DNA of 64,000 nt. It comes from Macrotis lagotis (taxonomy: Eukaryota; Chordata; Mammalia; Peramelemorphia; Peramelidae). Where the stretch lies: NCBI RefSeq assembly GCF_037893015.1, contig NC_133660.1, positions 165,046,283-165,110,282 on the forward strand, given 5' to 3'. Below, piece by piece: positions 11,820 to 23,227 of the stretch. The position numbers and the translations under genes were made by a program. Within the stretch, counting starts at the first letter, position 1; the number at the start of each line of letters is the position of its first letter. The notes under the pieces were generated by a model that saw only the letters and a list, made by a program, of their open reading frames with translations, ran no database searches and had not been told where the DNA came from.

Positions 11820-12300
11820 TTCAATTTCCCAAGGCCACGAAGACTCGACCTCAGGAGCTCTCAGGGCCTGCCTAGTCCTAGGGCAAATGGGTGCTCACAG
11901 GTGCCATGTTCCAAGCAGCAACAGCGCGGCCAGGGCGGGCTTCCACGCAGCACCTACAAAGAGAAAGCCCGGCATGGCAGGTTAAAGAAGAGAGGGCACA
12001 GCGGGCTGGCCCAGTCCTTTGGGGCTAAGGAGCTGCAGCTGTCTCTCACGACAGGATCCGGAACAGAGGATGGTGGGTCTGCCCCGGGTTTGAGAGAGAA
12101 CAGTGTTTTACCCCTCCATTCTGGCCACGTGAAGCACCATTAGCTCCAGGTGGGCAAAGCTCAAGGGGACGCGGCGCCAGGCACCTCCACCCAAGCCCGT
12201 GGCGCACCCCAGCTGCCCTCCGGCTCCTCCAACCCTGGGTGCGCACCCGGGGGGGGGGGCAGCGGGGAGGGTCCCGGAGTACCCACGGGGGAGGCGTGAC
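11820..12300. repeat. Duplicated segment, left copy of pair 3
   Basis: Aligns with about 26,468-27,080. The strongest match is 12,045-12,165 against 26,680-26,798: acaggatcc, acagagg, ttgagagagaa and gaagcaccattagctccagg followed by tgggcaaag. Weaker homology runs on both sides, including caaggcc near 11,830 and gtacccac near 12,280. This copy keeps its CpGs; the right copy has largely lost them. Confidence 0.75.
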
Positions 12301-12650
12301 CAGTGTCCCCACCCTAGACCCCCCGCGTGGCCACGAGGGCCGAGCCCGGCCGCCCCCGGCTCCCCCACCGCCCAACTCCGACAGCAAGGTCCGGGCCCGG
12401 CCCTGACTCAAGGGGCCGCGGCCAGGGCTGCGTGAGTGTGGAAGGAAGGGGCCGAGGAACCCCGGCTACCTCTGGCCCCGGCGGCCGCCCGCATCCTCCG
12501 CCGCCGCCGCTGAGAAGAGAGAGAAGGGAGCCGGTCCGGGCTTTACAAAGGCCTCTACCCTCGCGAGAGCCCAGCCCGCGGGGGGCACACCAATCCTGGA
12601 GAAAGCCAAGGCCCGGGAGTAGGGAGGGTAGAGGCTGGCTACTTGCTATT
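11850..12650 (-). promoter_or_regulatory. CpG island, probable promoter of a minus-strand gene
   Basis: The only CpG-dense, strongly GC-rich stretch in the window: many CG dinucleotides, GGGCGG-like and GCGGCGGC runs, (G)10 near 12,250 and a CCGCCGCCGCCGC run near 12,500. There is no TATA box. Such islands mark mammalian promoters. It lies about 1.1 kb upstream of the GVQW3-like frame on the minus strand, which fits a 5' exon here and the coding exon at 10.4-10.9 kb. On the minus strand a donor-like AGG|GTAAAA (about 12,112) and an acceptor-like TTTCTCTTTGTAG (about 11,957) could bound a short intron. GC-biased open frames on both strands are taken as by-products. Initiation on the plus strand is equally possible. 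Confidence 0.65.
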
Positions 12651-13164
12651 GGCCAAAAGCAGGAGGAGCATGTGATTTCCATTCTGCTTTTTCCTCCCCC
12701 TTCTCCTCCTCCCCAAATGTCTGACCCAGGGGCAGGGCTAGGAGTGCCCTTCCCTAAAGCTGCTGCTTCTCCTACTTGGAGATGTCTTTCCTCCCCAGCA
12801 TCCGAGTTGTCCCGGGGTCCTCTTCCCCTGGCATTCATCTCCCTCCCTCCCCTAAAGGCCCCTGAGTCCGTTTCCCCACGGCCCCTACACCAGCCCCTAA
12901 TTAGACCAAGGTAGGAGGAGTGAAACTAGATCTTCCTGCTATCCTCACCTCAAATCCCCTTCTCAGTGACCTCTAAAACATAACTGCAATGCAATGGCGA
13001 ATACCGTCTGTAGCCAGATAAAGAGCCGTGGCGTCTGAACAAAGGCCAAGGACTATGACCTTTCATTTAGGAAAAAAAACCCTGCTATCTTATTGTCTGA
13101 TCTTGCTGTCTCTTATACTTTATGTTTCTTCCTTAGGGATATGATTTCTCTCCTCACATTCAGT
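12651..13164. other. Flank of the CpG island, no gene recognised
   Basis: Pyrimidine-rich sequence grading from the island back to AT-rich background. A long GC-biased frame ending at 12,914 has low-complexity Pro/Arg/Ser content and is not supported as coding. Confidence 0.4.
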
Positions 13165-13290
13165 TTGGATCAATGTATACCATGGAAACAATGTAAAGAC
13201 TGGCAAATTGCCTTCTGTGGGGGATGGGGGAGGGAAGTAAGATTGGGGAGAAAATTGTAAAACTCAAAATAAATAAAATCTTAAAAAATA
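13165..13290 (+). repeat. L1 3' end, severely 5'-truncated
   Basis: Contains tataccatggaaacaatgta, gccttctgtgggggatgggg, attgtaaaactcaaaataaa and an A-rich end (aaataaaatcttaaaaaa). It is the sense counterpart of the L1 tail read antisense at 33.41 kb, which has gcatagcatggaaacgat and gccttctgtgcaggggg. Only about the last 125 bases of an L1 are present. Confidence 0.6.
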
Positions 13291-13364
13291 ACCGCAAGAT
13301 GAAGACAGGACATTTTTGAGATCTGTATTCCTGGCAGAATAGTATTCCCCATAAATTCTTAGTC

Positions 13365-13594
13365 ATAGGATCATGGATCTTCAACTGAAAAGAACCTCAG
13401 AGTTCATCTAATCTAATGCTCTCATTTTACAGGCGAGAAAACTGAGGCACAGAAGGGTTGGTCGAGTTAACACTCATTTACTAAGGACTTTCAATATGTC
13501 ATACTCTGTTAAGCGTTGGAGGTACAAAGAAAGATTGAAATGTTTAAGGATTGCTGTCTTCGAAGGGGGTCACAAGCAATTGGAGAGACTATGC

Positions 13595-13640
<46 letters not shown>
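13365..13640 (-). repeat. MIR and L2 3'-end remnants with an AT microsatellite
   Basis: 13,365-13,455 has the antisense MIR-core signature (agagttcatctaatctaatg, tctcattttacaggcgagaa, actgaggcacaga). 13,468-13,590 matches the antisense L2 3' end (ctctgttaagcgttggaggt, acaaagaaag). (AT)n follows at about 13,596-13,640. Confidence 0.65.
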
Positions 13641-13644
<4 letters not shown>

Positions 13645-14183
13645 GAACTTGGGTACAGAAGGCCGAATTTTAGACTTGCCCAAGGAAACAGTGACAAATG
13701 ACATTGGAACTCAGATACAGTATTTTCCCTATATGAGTTCATTTTTGGATAAATCTAATTTAAAGGGGAAAATTTGTAGCCACCAAGTCGAAGACTATTT
13801 CCAATTCTTCATGTCAGGCAAATCAAGATTATAGTGTCTAAAAAAAGAAAATGTCAATAGTGTCAGATGCTGCTGTATGGTAAATAGAATAAGCATTGGA
13901 TTTGGCAAATCAATAGTAATTGCTGAGCTTAGACAAGGTATTTTCAGGATGGGTAAAGCCAGCTTCAAAGTGGCTGAGAAGGGGGGAAGCAGAGGAGGAA
14001 AACTGCATTATTCTTTCTAGAACATTAGCAGTGAAAGGATAGACTATAGAGAAGCATGCTGGTATAACCTGCCCCCACCCAGTACTCCTGGCCCAGGCCA
14101 ACTTGGCTGGGTCCCACTGGAGCTGCCAGACCCAGCCCAGCCAAACTTCCCTCAGCTCCCCTCCCCCAGCCCTCTGGCTTGTG
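13641..14183. other. No feature recognised
   Basis: Mixed sequence upstream of the MTRES1 pseudogene. Part of 14,070-14,183 could be a retrocopied 5' UTR, but this cannot be shown here. Confidence 0.35.
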
Positions 14184-14812
14184 ATGTGTGCTATAACTAG
14201 ACTCAGATTGCCCATGGGTGCTTTAAGAAAACCAAATGCCTGGTTTGGATTCTGGGGGACATCTTCTGCATATAAACTCTACCTTTTGCAGTCAGTACAT
14301 TCATACTCCTAGTTATCAGTTGAACACATCAAACTGCAGAACACTGTTCTATAATAGTATTTCCTCTGTGAAACTCCCAGGGTTTTTAATGTACCCAGAG
14401 TACATATCACTCTTTTTCATAAGACTCAAAAGCAACACAGGATCTAAAAAGACCAGTAAAAAGGCTTTGCAGAAAGCAGATGATGACAATGATGACTTAG
14501 ATGAAGATGACCTTAAAATGACCCAGATTACGAAGATCTGGAGAAAGCCATCCCCTCTTTTCGGTATGATGTCATTTTGAAAACAGGTCTGGATCTTGCA
14601 AGAAATAAAATAAAAGATACATTCTACAAAAGTGAACTCAGACTGAATGGAGAAAAATTATGGAAGAAAAGCAGAACAGTGAAAGTGAGTGATACTCTGG
14701 ATCTTATCTCTGGAGAGGACAAAGAATCAGAAAGAGAGACAGCTATGCAAATTGTCTTGAAAAAAGTATCAGAAGAGAAGAATGCTTAAGGTTATGGCAG
14801 AAAATGGGAGAG
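14184..14812 (+). pseudogene. MTRES1: MTRES1 (C6orf203) processed pseudogene
   Basis: Intronless, broken copy of the mitochondrial transcription rescue factor, a mitochondrial RNA-binding protein with an S4-like domain. The start is read at ATG 14,184. Legible blocks in order are GALRKPNAWFGFWGTSSAYK (about 14,217-14,275), TLFYNSISSVKLPGF with FIRLKSNTGSKKTSKKALQK (about 14,340-14,475), an acidic stretch DDDNDDLDEDD, FRYDVILKTGLDLARNKIKD (about 14,560-14,620), and KLWKKSRTVKVSDTLDLISG. These match the remembered human protein from N- to C-terminus. The frame shifts at least twice and a stop ends it after SEEKNA at 14,789; the remaining C-terminus is degraded. A SINE lies immediately downstream. 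Lack of introns and the frameshifts indicate a retrocopy. Confidence 0.85.
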
Positions 14813-14966
14813 CCTTTTTTTTGCTTTTGCAAGGCAATGGGGTTAAATGACTTGCCTAAGGTCACACAGCTAGGTAATTTATTAAGGATCTGGGGCTGGA
14901 TTTGAGCTCAGGCTTTCCTGACTCTAGGGCCAGTGCTCTCTTCACTGCTCCACCTATCTTGCTCCC
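14813..14966 (-). repeat. tRNA-derived SINE, minus strand
   Basis: T-rich start, then gcttttgcaaggcaatgggg, ttgcctaaggtcacacagct and the reversed head cactgctccacctatcttgc. It is moderately diverged and lies directly after the MTRES1 retrocopy. Confidence 0.88.
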
Positions 14967-16199
14967 TAGGAGAACATTTTTGATCAATTTTTTTAGGGAA
15001 GGTGGAGACTTGAGATTGTAGGCATTTGAGAAGCTATTAGAGAAGGAGAGATTGAAGGTAAGAAAGAGGGGGAAGAAGATAGGTGAAGTAAAATCCTAGA
15101 GGAGACTGGAGGGGATAAGAGCAAGGAAAACAGTAGAAGAGCAAACCTTGAAAAGAAAGCACTGAGTGATCTACTTATCCTTTGGTTTGTCCTTGGTTCT
15201 AGAGGAGGACCAAAGTCATCTAAGAAGATGATATGTTGACTTGTAAATGAATTGGATTTAAAAAGGGCATGCAAAGTCATCAGCCTCACTTTCTCCTCCA
15301 GGGTCAACTGAATTATCTTATCCTAGTGCTTTCTCATGGAAGAATTCTATTATTTGAGGACAATGATGGGAAGTTCTAACAAATATAGAATGTCTGGTTG
15401 CTTTGTTTCTGAGACCCTAAGGTTTTTGCCTTGGGGAAAAGGGTATGGAAGTAGACAATAGATAACAAAAATAAACAAAAAACAAACAAACAAAAACCCA
15501 ATTAATTGGAAATGGCATTAGAGAAGAACGAAAGAAAAGTGAAAGGATAGAAAGAGAGTGGTTATAGAAGAAAGGGTAGTTGAGGCACAAAGGGACATGG
15601 TGTTCAGAATAAGAATTTACAAGTGGCAAGACTGCAAGTGGAGCTGTGGCATCTTTATAAAAAACAAAAAACAAAAACCTTAGAAAACCTCAGAAGGGTT
15701 AAGAAGGAAATAGTAAATTACTAGATAAGGCATAGTCATCTTCAATAAATCTTAAATTCATTTTAAGCTCCCTAGTCTATGAAACTTGAAAGTTTCTAAA
15801 TATGAATAATTTATGTATATATTCATATTGATTTTGTGAAATAATGATTTTGCCCTATCATCAAGAAACACTACTGGCTGCTGCATGATCCTATTCGCAA
15901 AGAAGGCCTAAGATACTGGCATTCAATTCTCACTCTGGCAAAAATATGCTCCATCCAACAACAATGAACACTTGAGGAAAACACCAAATCCCTGTGGATC
16001 TTCCACTTCTTCCTCTGCACTATATTTTGAAAACTGTCATAATGTATAATAATATTTATCACAAAATCTTGGTTTAGCTTCATGAAGTTATATGCCCATA
16101 AAATCAAAAGGAATAAAATAAAGTATATTTAAAAAAAATAAGATTTTTGGATAGCACCTTCCAAACCCAGTTTCTTCAACCTGACTATGGATATTGCAT
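14967..16199. other. 1.2 kb without recognised features
   Basis: Purine-rich then AT-rich sequence. The GA-rich part (15,000-15,180) may be more antisense L2, but no protein trace is convincing. Confidence 0.35.
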
Positions 16200-16214
16200 A
16201 AACCTAGGTATTCC

Positions 16215-18620
16215 AGAGGCACAGTTTCAATTGATCCATATACATTTATTGAAGACCTGCTCTGTGCTAGTCACTGTGTTAAGTGCTAAGGAAACAGGAG
16301 ACAAAAGATGGTCCCTGCCCTTAAGGAATTTATAATCTAAGGGAGAGAAAATATGTAAATATATACTTTTGCAAATTATATATATTTAATATATAGGATA
16401 AATGAGAAATAATGTAGTCACTCAACCAAAAAACATTTATCAAATGACTTCTATGGGCTAAATACTGAATTAAGAGGAGTTGGGTATGGCTTCCAGTGAA
16501 AAATGAGATTTTAATTGGAACTTCATGGCAGATTAGTAAGCAAAATTGAAGAGGGAAAGCACTTTAGGCTTGGGGAACAACCAGAAAAAAATGCTCAGAG
16601 TCAGTGGTTGGAAGATCTTGTTCATGGAAAAGTAAAAATGTCAGTGTCATTTGCATGAAGAGTACATGGGAAGAAGTGACCTGGAGAAGGGGTTCTAAAG
16701 GGCTTTGAATACCAAAAAAAGGATTTTGTGTTTGCTCCTGGAAGTGATAGGGAGCCATTGGAGCTTAGTGAGTTGGAGATGACATATCAGACTTGAACTT
16801 TAGGAAAACCATTAATGGCTAAATAGAGATAGAATGTAGTGGAGGAGAGAGACTTGAGATAGGCAGGCATGATGTGATGAGGGTCAGTCAGTGTCAGTGG
16901 AGAGAAGAGGATATATTCAAGATATGTTGGGAAGGTGAACTCAACACACCTTGGCAACAGATTGGGTATGGGAGGTGAGAGGAACCTCTCCAGTAATAGG
17001 GAAAGTAGGAAAGGTGAAGTTCAGGAGTAAAGAGAATGAGTTCCATTTTGGAAATATTGATTTTTAGATGTCTACTGGACATCCATTTTGATATGTATAA
17101 AAGGAATTGGAGATATGAGAATGTACATCAGCAGAAGGTATGGGGCTGTATAGATAGATTTGAGAATCAGTATGATTATGGTAATTAAATCCATAGTATT
17201 TTATGAAATTTCCACATGAAGTAGTCTAGAGAAAGAAGAGAAAAGGGTACAAGTTAGGAGCCTATTTTCAGAGGGCATAATCTGGAAGAGGATCTTGAAA
17301 AGGAGAGAGAGAAGGAGCAGTCTGATAGGAAGAGAACCAGGAGAGAATGGTGTCTCATAAAGGAGAGGAGCTTAATCAACAGTGTCAAAGGATGCATAAA
17401 GGTCAAAAAGAATAAGGGTTGAGAAAAGGTCACTAGATTTGGCAAGTAAGAGATCATTAATAACTATGAAGAGAGCAATTTCAGTTGAATGAAGGAGCAT
17501 CAAGGAGCAGAGCATGGTCAGCAGTCAAAGAATGCAAAGAGAAGATTAAGGTTTGGAAAAAAGGATCATTATAATTTTAGAGAAGCAATTTTGGTGGAAA
17601 TGATAAGATCAGAAGAGGTTAAGAAGAGATTGAGAGGAGAGAAAGTGAGGCAGGCAGATAGATGGCCTTTTCAAGAAATTTAACTACAAAAGGAAGAAAA
17701 GATGTGTAATCACAGTTAGCCCCAATGTAAGGATCTAGTAAAGTTTTTTTTTTTTTAACAGAATAGAAGAGACAGAGGCCTGTTTATAGGCAGTAAGAAA
17801 TGAGCCAGTGGGGGTGGCTAGGTGGTGCAGTGGATAGAGCATCCGTCTTGGAGTCAGGAGTATCTGAGTTCAACTCCGGCCTCAAACACTTAATAATTAC
17901 CTACTGTGTGGCCTTGGGCAAGCCACTTAACCCCATTTGCCTCGCCAAAATGAAAGAAAGAAATGAGTCAGTAGAGGCCGGGGAGAGTTTGAAAATAAGT
18001 GAAAGATAGCAGAGAGGACAATCTGTTGAATGAGATAGGATGGAATGGGATCATTTGAATAGGTAGAGACTTGGTAAGGAAGAAAACATTTCATCATGAG
18101 ACAGATGTTGAAGGAGGAAAGAGTGGCAGAAGTTACCTAAGTGATAGAAGATGAAGATGAGAGGGGAAAAAGTCATGGCAAATATTTCCATTTTTTTCTG
18201 TAAAATATATGATATAGGTTATACATGTGCAAACAAATAAAAACATTTACATTTTAGTCATTTTATATTTGAACAATAACAAAAAAGAATGAAAGCAAGA
18301 AAGTGGAAAAATGGTATGCTCCAATCCGTATTTAGATAATATTAGTTTTTTTCTCAGGGAAGGAGGAGAATGGAGGAAGGAATAGAATTTGGAATACTGG
18401 ATGTTAAAAAAAATGTTAAGAATTGTTTTAACTTGCAATTGAGGGAGAAATAAAAAAAAAATGTGAGTTAAGGGGAAGCTGAGCAAGGGAGCCATGAGAA
18501 GTTTAAGGAGGGATGAGAAGGTTTGGAAAAGTCTCTGTTTAAAGTAGGAGAATGAGTAGGATTACCTAGGAGTAGTGAGGGCCCAGTTTAGGTTGTGAAA
18601 CCTAAATTTCTGGATTCAGA
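16215..18620 (-). mobile_element. L2 LINE, long antisense copy (3' end to reverse transcriptase)
   Basis: The sense strand is minus. The 3' end is at left (antisense of the L2 tail: ctagtcactgtgttaagtgc, ggtccctgcccttaaggaat). Moving right, ORF2 appears in the 3'-to-5' direction. The minus-strand translation at 16,894-17,082 reads MSSRHLKINISKMELILF followed by a PYPICCQGV-like stretch; 17,254-17,457 has LVLFLSDCSFSLSFSRSSSR, corresponding to the reverse-transcriptase region. Stops and frame shifts are numerous. A young SINE (17,810-17,957) interrupts it. It is one of the longer L2 remnants in the window; the right boundary is uncertain. Confidence 0.72.
17795..17972 (+). repeat. tRNA-derived SINE with 15-bp target-site duplications
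   Basis: The SINE body at 17,810-17,957 has the B box GTTCAACTCC and gccttgggcaagccacttaa. Direct repeats aagaaatgagccagt (17,795-17,809) and aagaaatgagtcagt (17,958-17,972) differ at one base. It is inserted in the antisense L2. Confidence 0.92.
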
Positions 18621-19379
18621 AGGTATTTGAACTACTTTACCAGCTGCTTTTACCAGGAACAAACACTTCTGGTGTTGTATCTTCCTTCTATTCATGAATT
18701 CTGGGAGGCTGGTGTCTTGTCAGTTGATGGAATTCAGGACCCAACTCTAATTCTTCTTCCAGTCACTTTTTATCACTCATCATACTTTTGCTAGCTAAAA
18801 CAAACAATCCAGTTGGTTGATTAGGACCTCAGTTATATTGCTTGGGGAGTAATAGAGTAAATTCCCCTCTTACTTTTGCTTCCCAGTTAGTCCATAGGCC
18901 ATGTTCAACTCAAATTGAAATGGGGGTCACAAAACCATATATCATTTCTGTGAGCTGCCTATTGACTTAGAAAAATCAAACATTAATATTATCTATGTCC
19001 TATTATATTTTTATTTATTTTGTTAAAGTACATTTTGTGTGTGTTTGATACCCCCATACTAGAACACTTTGGCTCCAGATTGATCTCCTACCTCAAACTT
19101 TGACTTTTTTGGCAGAAGTTTTGTGGGCAAGTACAACTTTCAATGTTTTATCACCAGGATTGATTTGTCTCTAGCTTATTCCTGTAGATTGTTCCTTCCT
19201 CTTCTTCCTATCTTAGTATACACTAGATTGTTGGGAGGATTACTGAGTTTCCAATTAAACATCACACTGAAACTGTAGTAAATCAAACTTTTTCATAGGC
19301 ATTTTGATGCATTTGTTTTTAGTTTGTTAAACAATTTAAAAACTGGCACATGGCTTAAATTGAAATTGATGCCAAAAAA
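18621..19379. other. No feature recognised
   Basis: AT-rich, no repeat family or coding signal identified. It would lie left of the right-hand copy of duplication pair 1. Confidence 0.4.
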
Positions 19380-19790
19380 TACATTTCGGTTAAATTAATT
19401 TTTTTCTTTTAGATACTCAGAAACATCATAAAAAGATAATTAAATGGAAACAGATTATGTTTTCTTTGACAAATATCTCACTTAAGTTAATCATAGAATG
19501 ATGATTATATATTGCCCTGTTTTATGTTTTGTCTATGTAGAGAATTGAAGCAATAGCAAAGAAAAAACATCAAAGATGAGCTACTAAGAAAGGACCACCT
19601 CTGATCTTTACTTCAAAGAAGTTCAAATAGAAAAAGGTGTACATATCAGTAAATTTCAAATGAATGCCTTTCAGGCTTTTTTCTTCTGCTTGTCTATGCA
19701 AGTATTGTAAGTATGTTTTATAAAGAAAATTAAGACTTATTAGGAGACCATATATTTTCCTTTAAATGCTGTGATGAAAAGTTAATAATA
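19380..19790. repeat. Duplicated segment, right copy of pair 1
   Basis: Counterpart of 545-940 in the same orientation. Matching blocks include gatgattatat, aaaacatcaaag, tacttcaaagaagttcaaat, agaaaaa, cctttcaggctttt, tatgcaagtat and ttataaagaaaa. Diverged by substitutions and small indels, so the event is old. Confidence 0.6.
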
Positions 19791-20760
19791 TAATAAGGAA
19801 CACAAACAAATAAGACAGTCCCTTGACAAATTGACACCAAAAAAAATTATGGCATTTCATCTTCTTCCTAAACCAGAATACAATTTGAGAAAGGGTGATG
19901 GCAGCTAAGTCAAAAACATTTTTCCCTGGGGACAGTTTAAGCTCTTAAGTCAACCTGGAGAGAAACAGTAGAAGACCTTACTAACCAGCAAGGAAAAAGA
20001 AAATTATCTAGATTTACCTCAAAGAATTGACTGGCTAGTATTTCATCATTCTTTCTCCTTCCCTTCTACTACCAAGGCATACCACATCTAAGAGTTACCC
20101 CTGTTCCCAGCTTCACCCTAATCTACCCTGTCTCCTGGTTTCTAGAGTACTTAAAGATGTTATCAGCTAACTAAATCAGTTTTAATAGACTCAGACTGGA
20201 AAGGAACCTTAAGGATATTTTAGTCTAATTCCCCAGTGTAGTAGTCCTTTTACTATAATATATTAATCTCTTAGGGTTTTAATTGAAACTGATGCTGATG
20301 AATGATATTTTAGCTAAATATCAGTCAGATGTCAAATAAATCTTTGTCTCTATTATCCACAAGAATAATATAAATGTATGATTGAGCAGCAGAAAACAAA
20401 TTGTTATCCTTGACACATTTTTCTGCATATAGGCCCGAATTTTGTCCTAGTTTTCCTTATTCCTGAGTACATATATTCTCCACCTGCTAAAATTAATTCC
20501 TTACTCTTTGTCTAAAAAGCCATTTATGGTTCTTTCTAGCTACCTCAAAATGGTTTGTTTGAAAACTATGGATTCTTCCTATTAATCATGTGGCTAGAAG
20601 AAAGTTTGGTCCTCAGGAGGAGTTTAGGGAAGTTTAGTAAAGAAAAAAGGAAATCAAGAGAAAAGGATGAATAAATGGGTATAGGATATGGAAGAAGGCT
20701 ATCAAAGGAAGGGTCTTGAAGGAGGGTGGCTCTTTAGGCACAAAGAGGAGGGGGACATGC
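19791..20760. other. No gene; only a weak MIR trace
   Basis: A short antisense MIR-like motif (actggaaaggaaccttaagg) lies near 20,197. Otherwise nothing recognised. Confidence 0.35.
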
Positions 20761-20761
20761 A

Positions 20762-21070
20762 GCAATGGAAAAAGTACTGAATGTAAAGTCTTAGTATCAG
20801 GTTTTGAATCTGAGTTAAATCACTTTATTTTTATCAGTCTCCTTTTTTTATGCAGTTAGATGGCTCATTGACTTAGAATCAGGAAGAAGTAAATTCATAT
20901 TTAACCTCATACTTCAGTTTTATGTTTCTGGACAAATCACTTAACCTGCCTGCCTCACTTTCCTCATCTGCAAAATAGCACATATTCCCAGGTAAAATTG
21001 AAAAATTATTCATAAAGTATTTTGCTAACCTTAAAGTGTCATGTATATGCTAGCTATAATATTCTGTTAT
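20762..21070 (+). repeat. Two adjoining old tRNA/CORE-SINE fragments
   Basis: 20,762-20,845 resembles a MIR head (gcaatggaaaaagtactgaa, ttttgaatctgagttaaatc). 20,850-21,070 has a SINE-like body (gcagttagatggctcattga, acttaacctgcctgcctcac, tttcctcatctgcaaaatag) running into a MIR/L2-type tail. Confidence 0.6.
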
Positions 21071-21920
21071 TCTTGAGAATAGTTTCCAACTTTTCAATTC
21101 TTTTTGAATAGGCAAAAATAATCTGAAGAGTAGGCTACCTTTATATTAAGCTACCTTTATAAATGTAACATCCAGTAAAATAGATGATAAAGTAGTTTAA
21201 AAATAGACCACATCATTCCTTCTGAAATCCATTAAGAAGTTTCTGGTTATGATTAAATCTACTGAAAGACTACTGGTGTGGGAATCCAAACAGTTTCTAA
21301 TTTCAGTTTTGTTGATATGTAATAAGTGAGTCAACTTGGATAAGTTAGAATAATTATTTTAACATATTTTATTGATATCTTTTGTTTAAATATCATTATA
21401 TTTCTGAATCTCTCTTCCTCTTCCTGCCAGAGACTTATCTCACATATCAAAAAATCAAAAAGAGGACAAAAAACATTTCAGCAAAAGCAACCAATATGTC
21501 AACCATTTCTGATAGTATAGATAATGTTAAATACTCATAGTCTCCATCTGTTAAGAAGACAAGGAGGCAAGGTGATAGGTGTCTAGGCTCTTTGATTAAA
21601 GAGCCCTCTACAATCCTAAAAACATCAGGGGAGGTTAGGTTGAATCCCAGTAAAATACTCTTTTTTTAGCAGAAGATGATTATTTTAAAAATTCTAATTT
21701 TTTTTTTGACTGAGATAGATAGATCCTTTAGACGTTTTCATGACACTGGATAGTTTTCTTTTTTATTAAATTATATTTTTTAAATCGGCAAAAATCCATC
21801 CTCTTTCCTTAGCCAGAACCAATAAAACCCACTATAGTCATCTGCCTGTTTCTATATTATGACTATGACAGAATCCTGCATTTCTGGAACTTGGAAATGA
21901 GAACATTTCCTATTTACTAG
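21071..21920. other. No feature recognised
   Basis: AT-rich intergenic or intronic sequence. No ORF or repeat identified. Confidence 0.4.
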
Positions 21921-22088
21921 AAAGCAGTACTTTTTTTTTTTTGCAAGGCAATGGGGTTAAGTGGTTTGTCCAAGGCCACACAGCTAGATAATTATTAAGT
22001 GTCTGAGGCAAGATTTGAACTCAGGTACTCCTGACTCCAGGACAGGTGCTCTATCCACTGTGCCAACTAGCTGCCCCAAAAGCAGTAC
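21921..22088 (-). repeat. tRNA-derived SINE, minus strand, with target-site duplications
   Basis: SINE 21,931-22,078: (T)12 then gcaaggcaatggggttaagt, ending gtgccaactagctgcccc. Direct repeats aaagcagtac at 21,921-21,930 and 22,079-22,088. Confidence 0.92.
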
Positions 22089-22489
22089 TTTTTTGATGAG
22101 ATTCTTGACAGAATATCACCTTGAAGAGATACATTGCAGAGAGAACCTTGACACACTTACCAGGACCTTTAGGAATCAGGTCAATAACATTTAATTGTAT
22201 AATTGATGAGTATGTCTTATTAGTGTAATATCATCTCTAATAATGGTAAGTCAGCTTTATCAATTCTCTGTTGCAAGTACTTAAAAATGTAGCTGGGGCA
22301 CCACCAGAGAATTATCATTTACATGTCCTCATTCTTACAATAAAGCATTTTATTGCTTCCTATCCTAGCACATGAAAAATTTTCTGTTAATGAAAAATCT
22401 ATTTAAGGTGATAAAATTATTTAAAGTTGAGAAACTCGTAATTTTAAGGGTGAACATTGTCACTTTTTCAGTTTGTATTATCACTTAAA
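22089..22489. other. No feature recognised
   Basis: AT-rich, nothing identified. Confidence 0.35.
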
Positions 22490-22835
22490 AGATTTATCTG
22501 TTTCCCATACAGAAACTGGAAATTTAAGGCAGAGCAAGAGACTTATTGACTAAGTTCCAAAAATTCTTCCCTTCTAGCTTTTCTCATTAAACATCTAATG
22601 ATAGAAATGCCTTTATATGCCAGGTTGGTGGTTCATTAATCCTACCACCACAGGGGGGAAAAGTCTAAAAGCATGGTTTGCATGTTACAGATGGAAGGGG
22701 GAATAATGAATCTCTCTGGTTTGGGGCAGAGTGGCCAAGTCAATGTTTGAGCCAGAAACAGAATTTCAAACAATTTGTGTTCTTTTTCTGAGTTAGAACA
22801 GAGTCAAGTAAAGGTGGCCTTATAACATTTTGTTA
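22490..22835. repeat. Duplicated segment, right copy of pair 2 (partly MIR-like)
   Basis: Counterpart of 6,600-6,960. Shares cagaaactgg, gttacagatggaaggggg, ggccaagtca and atttcaaac, then gttctttttctgagttagaa with cagag. A MIR contribution cannot be excluded. Confidence 0.45.
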
Positions 22836-23041
22836 AAGGAAAAGCTAATCCACTTGAATTCCTCTGATAAAAGTAATTTTAAACCTACAGTTATCTAACC
22901 TATGTTGATTTTTTTAAATGATTGACAAATATTGGGGTTTTGTTGTGATTATTTACTTCATCTAATAAAGAAATATTTCAAGAATCCAACCTTATCAATT
23001 CTGCCAACTCAAGAAACAATTAACAAGTATTTGCTATGTTT

Positions 23042-23227
23042 AAGATACTATGCTGGTGGGGTGGCTAGGTGGTGCAGTACATAAAGCACCGGCCCTGGAG
23101 TCAGGAGTACCTGAGTTCAAATCCTGTCTCAGACAATAATAATTACCTAGCTGTGTGGCCTTGGGCAAGCCACTTAACCCCATTTGCCTTGCAAAAACCT
23201 AAAAAAAAAAAAGATACTATGTTGGTG
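23042..23227 (+). repeat. tRNA-derived SINE with 17-bp target-site duplications
   Basis: SINE 23,059-23,210 with B box GTTCAAATCC and a gcaaaaacct(A)n tail. Direct repeats aagatactatgctggtg and aagatactatgttggtg flank it with one mismatch. A young insertion. Confidence 0.93.

Noticed and set aside
12046-12914. Long overlapping open frames on both strands in the CpG island
   Set aside because: They owe their length to GC-rich, stop-poor composition. The translations are Pro/Arg/Gly-rich with no domain and overlap each other on opposite strands.
13496-13834. Open frames with Tyr-Ile repeats
   Set aside because: The repeat comes from the (AT)n microsatellite; both strands give the same kind of frame.
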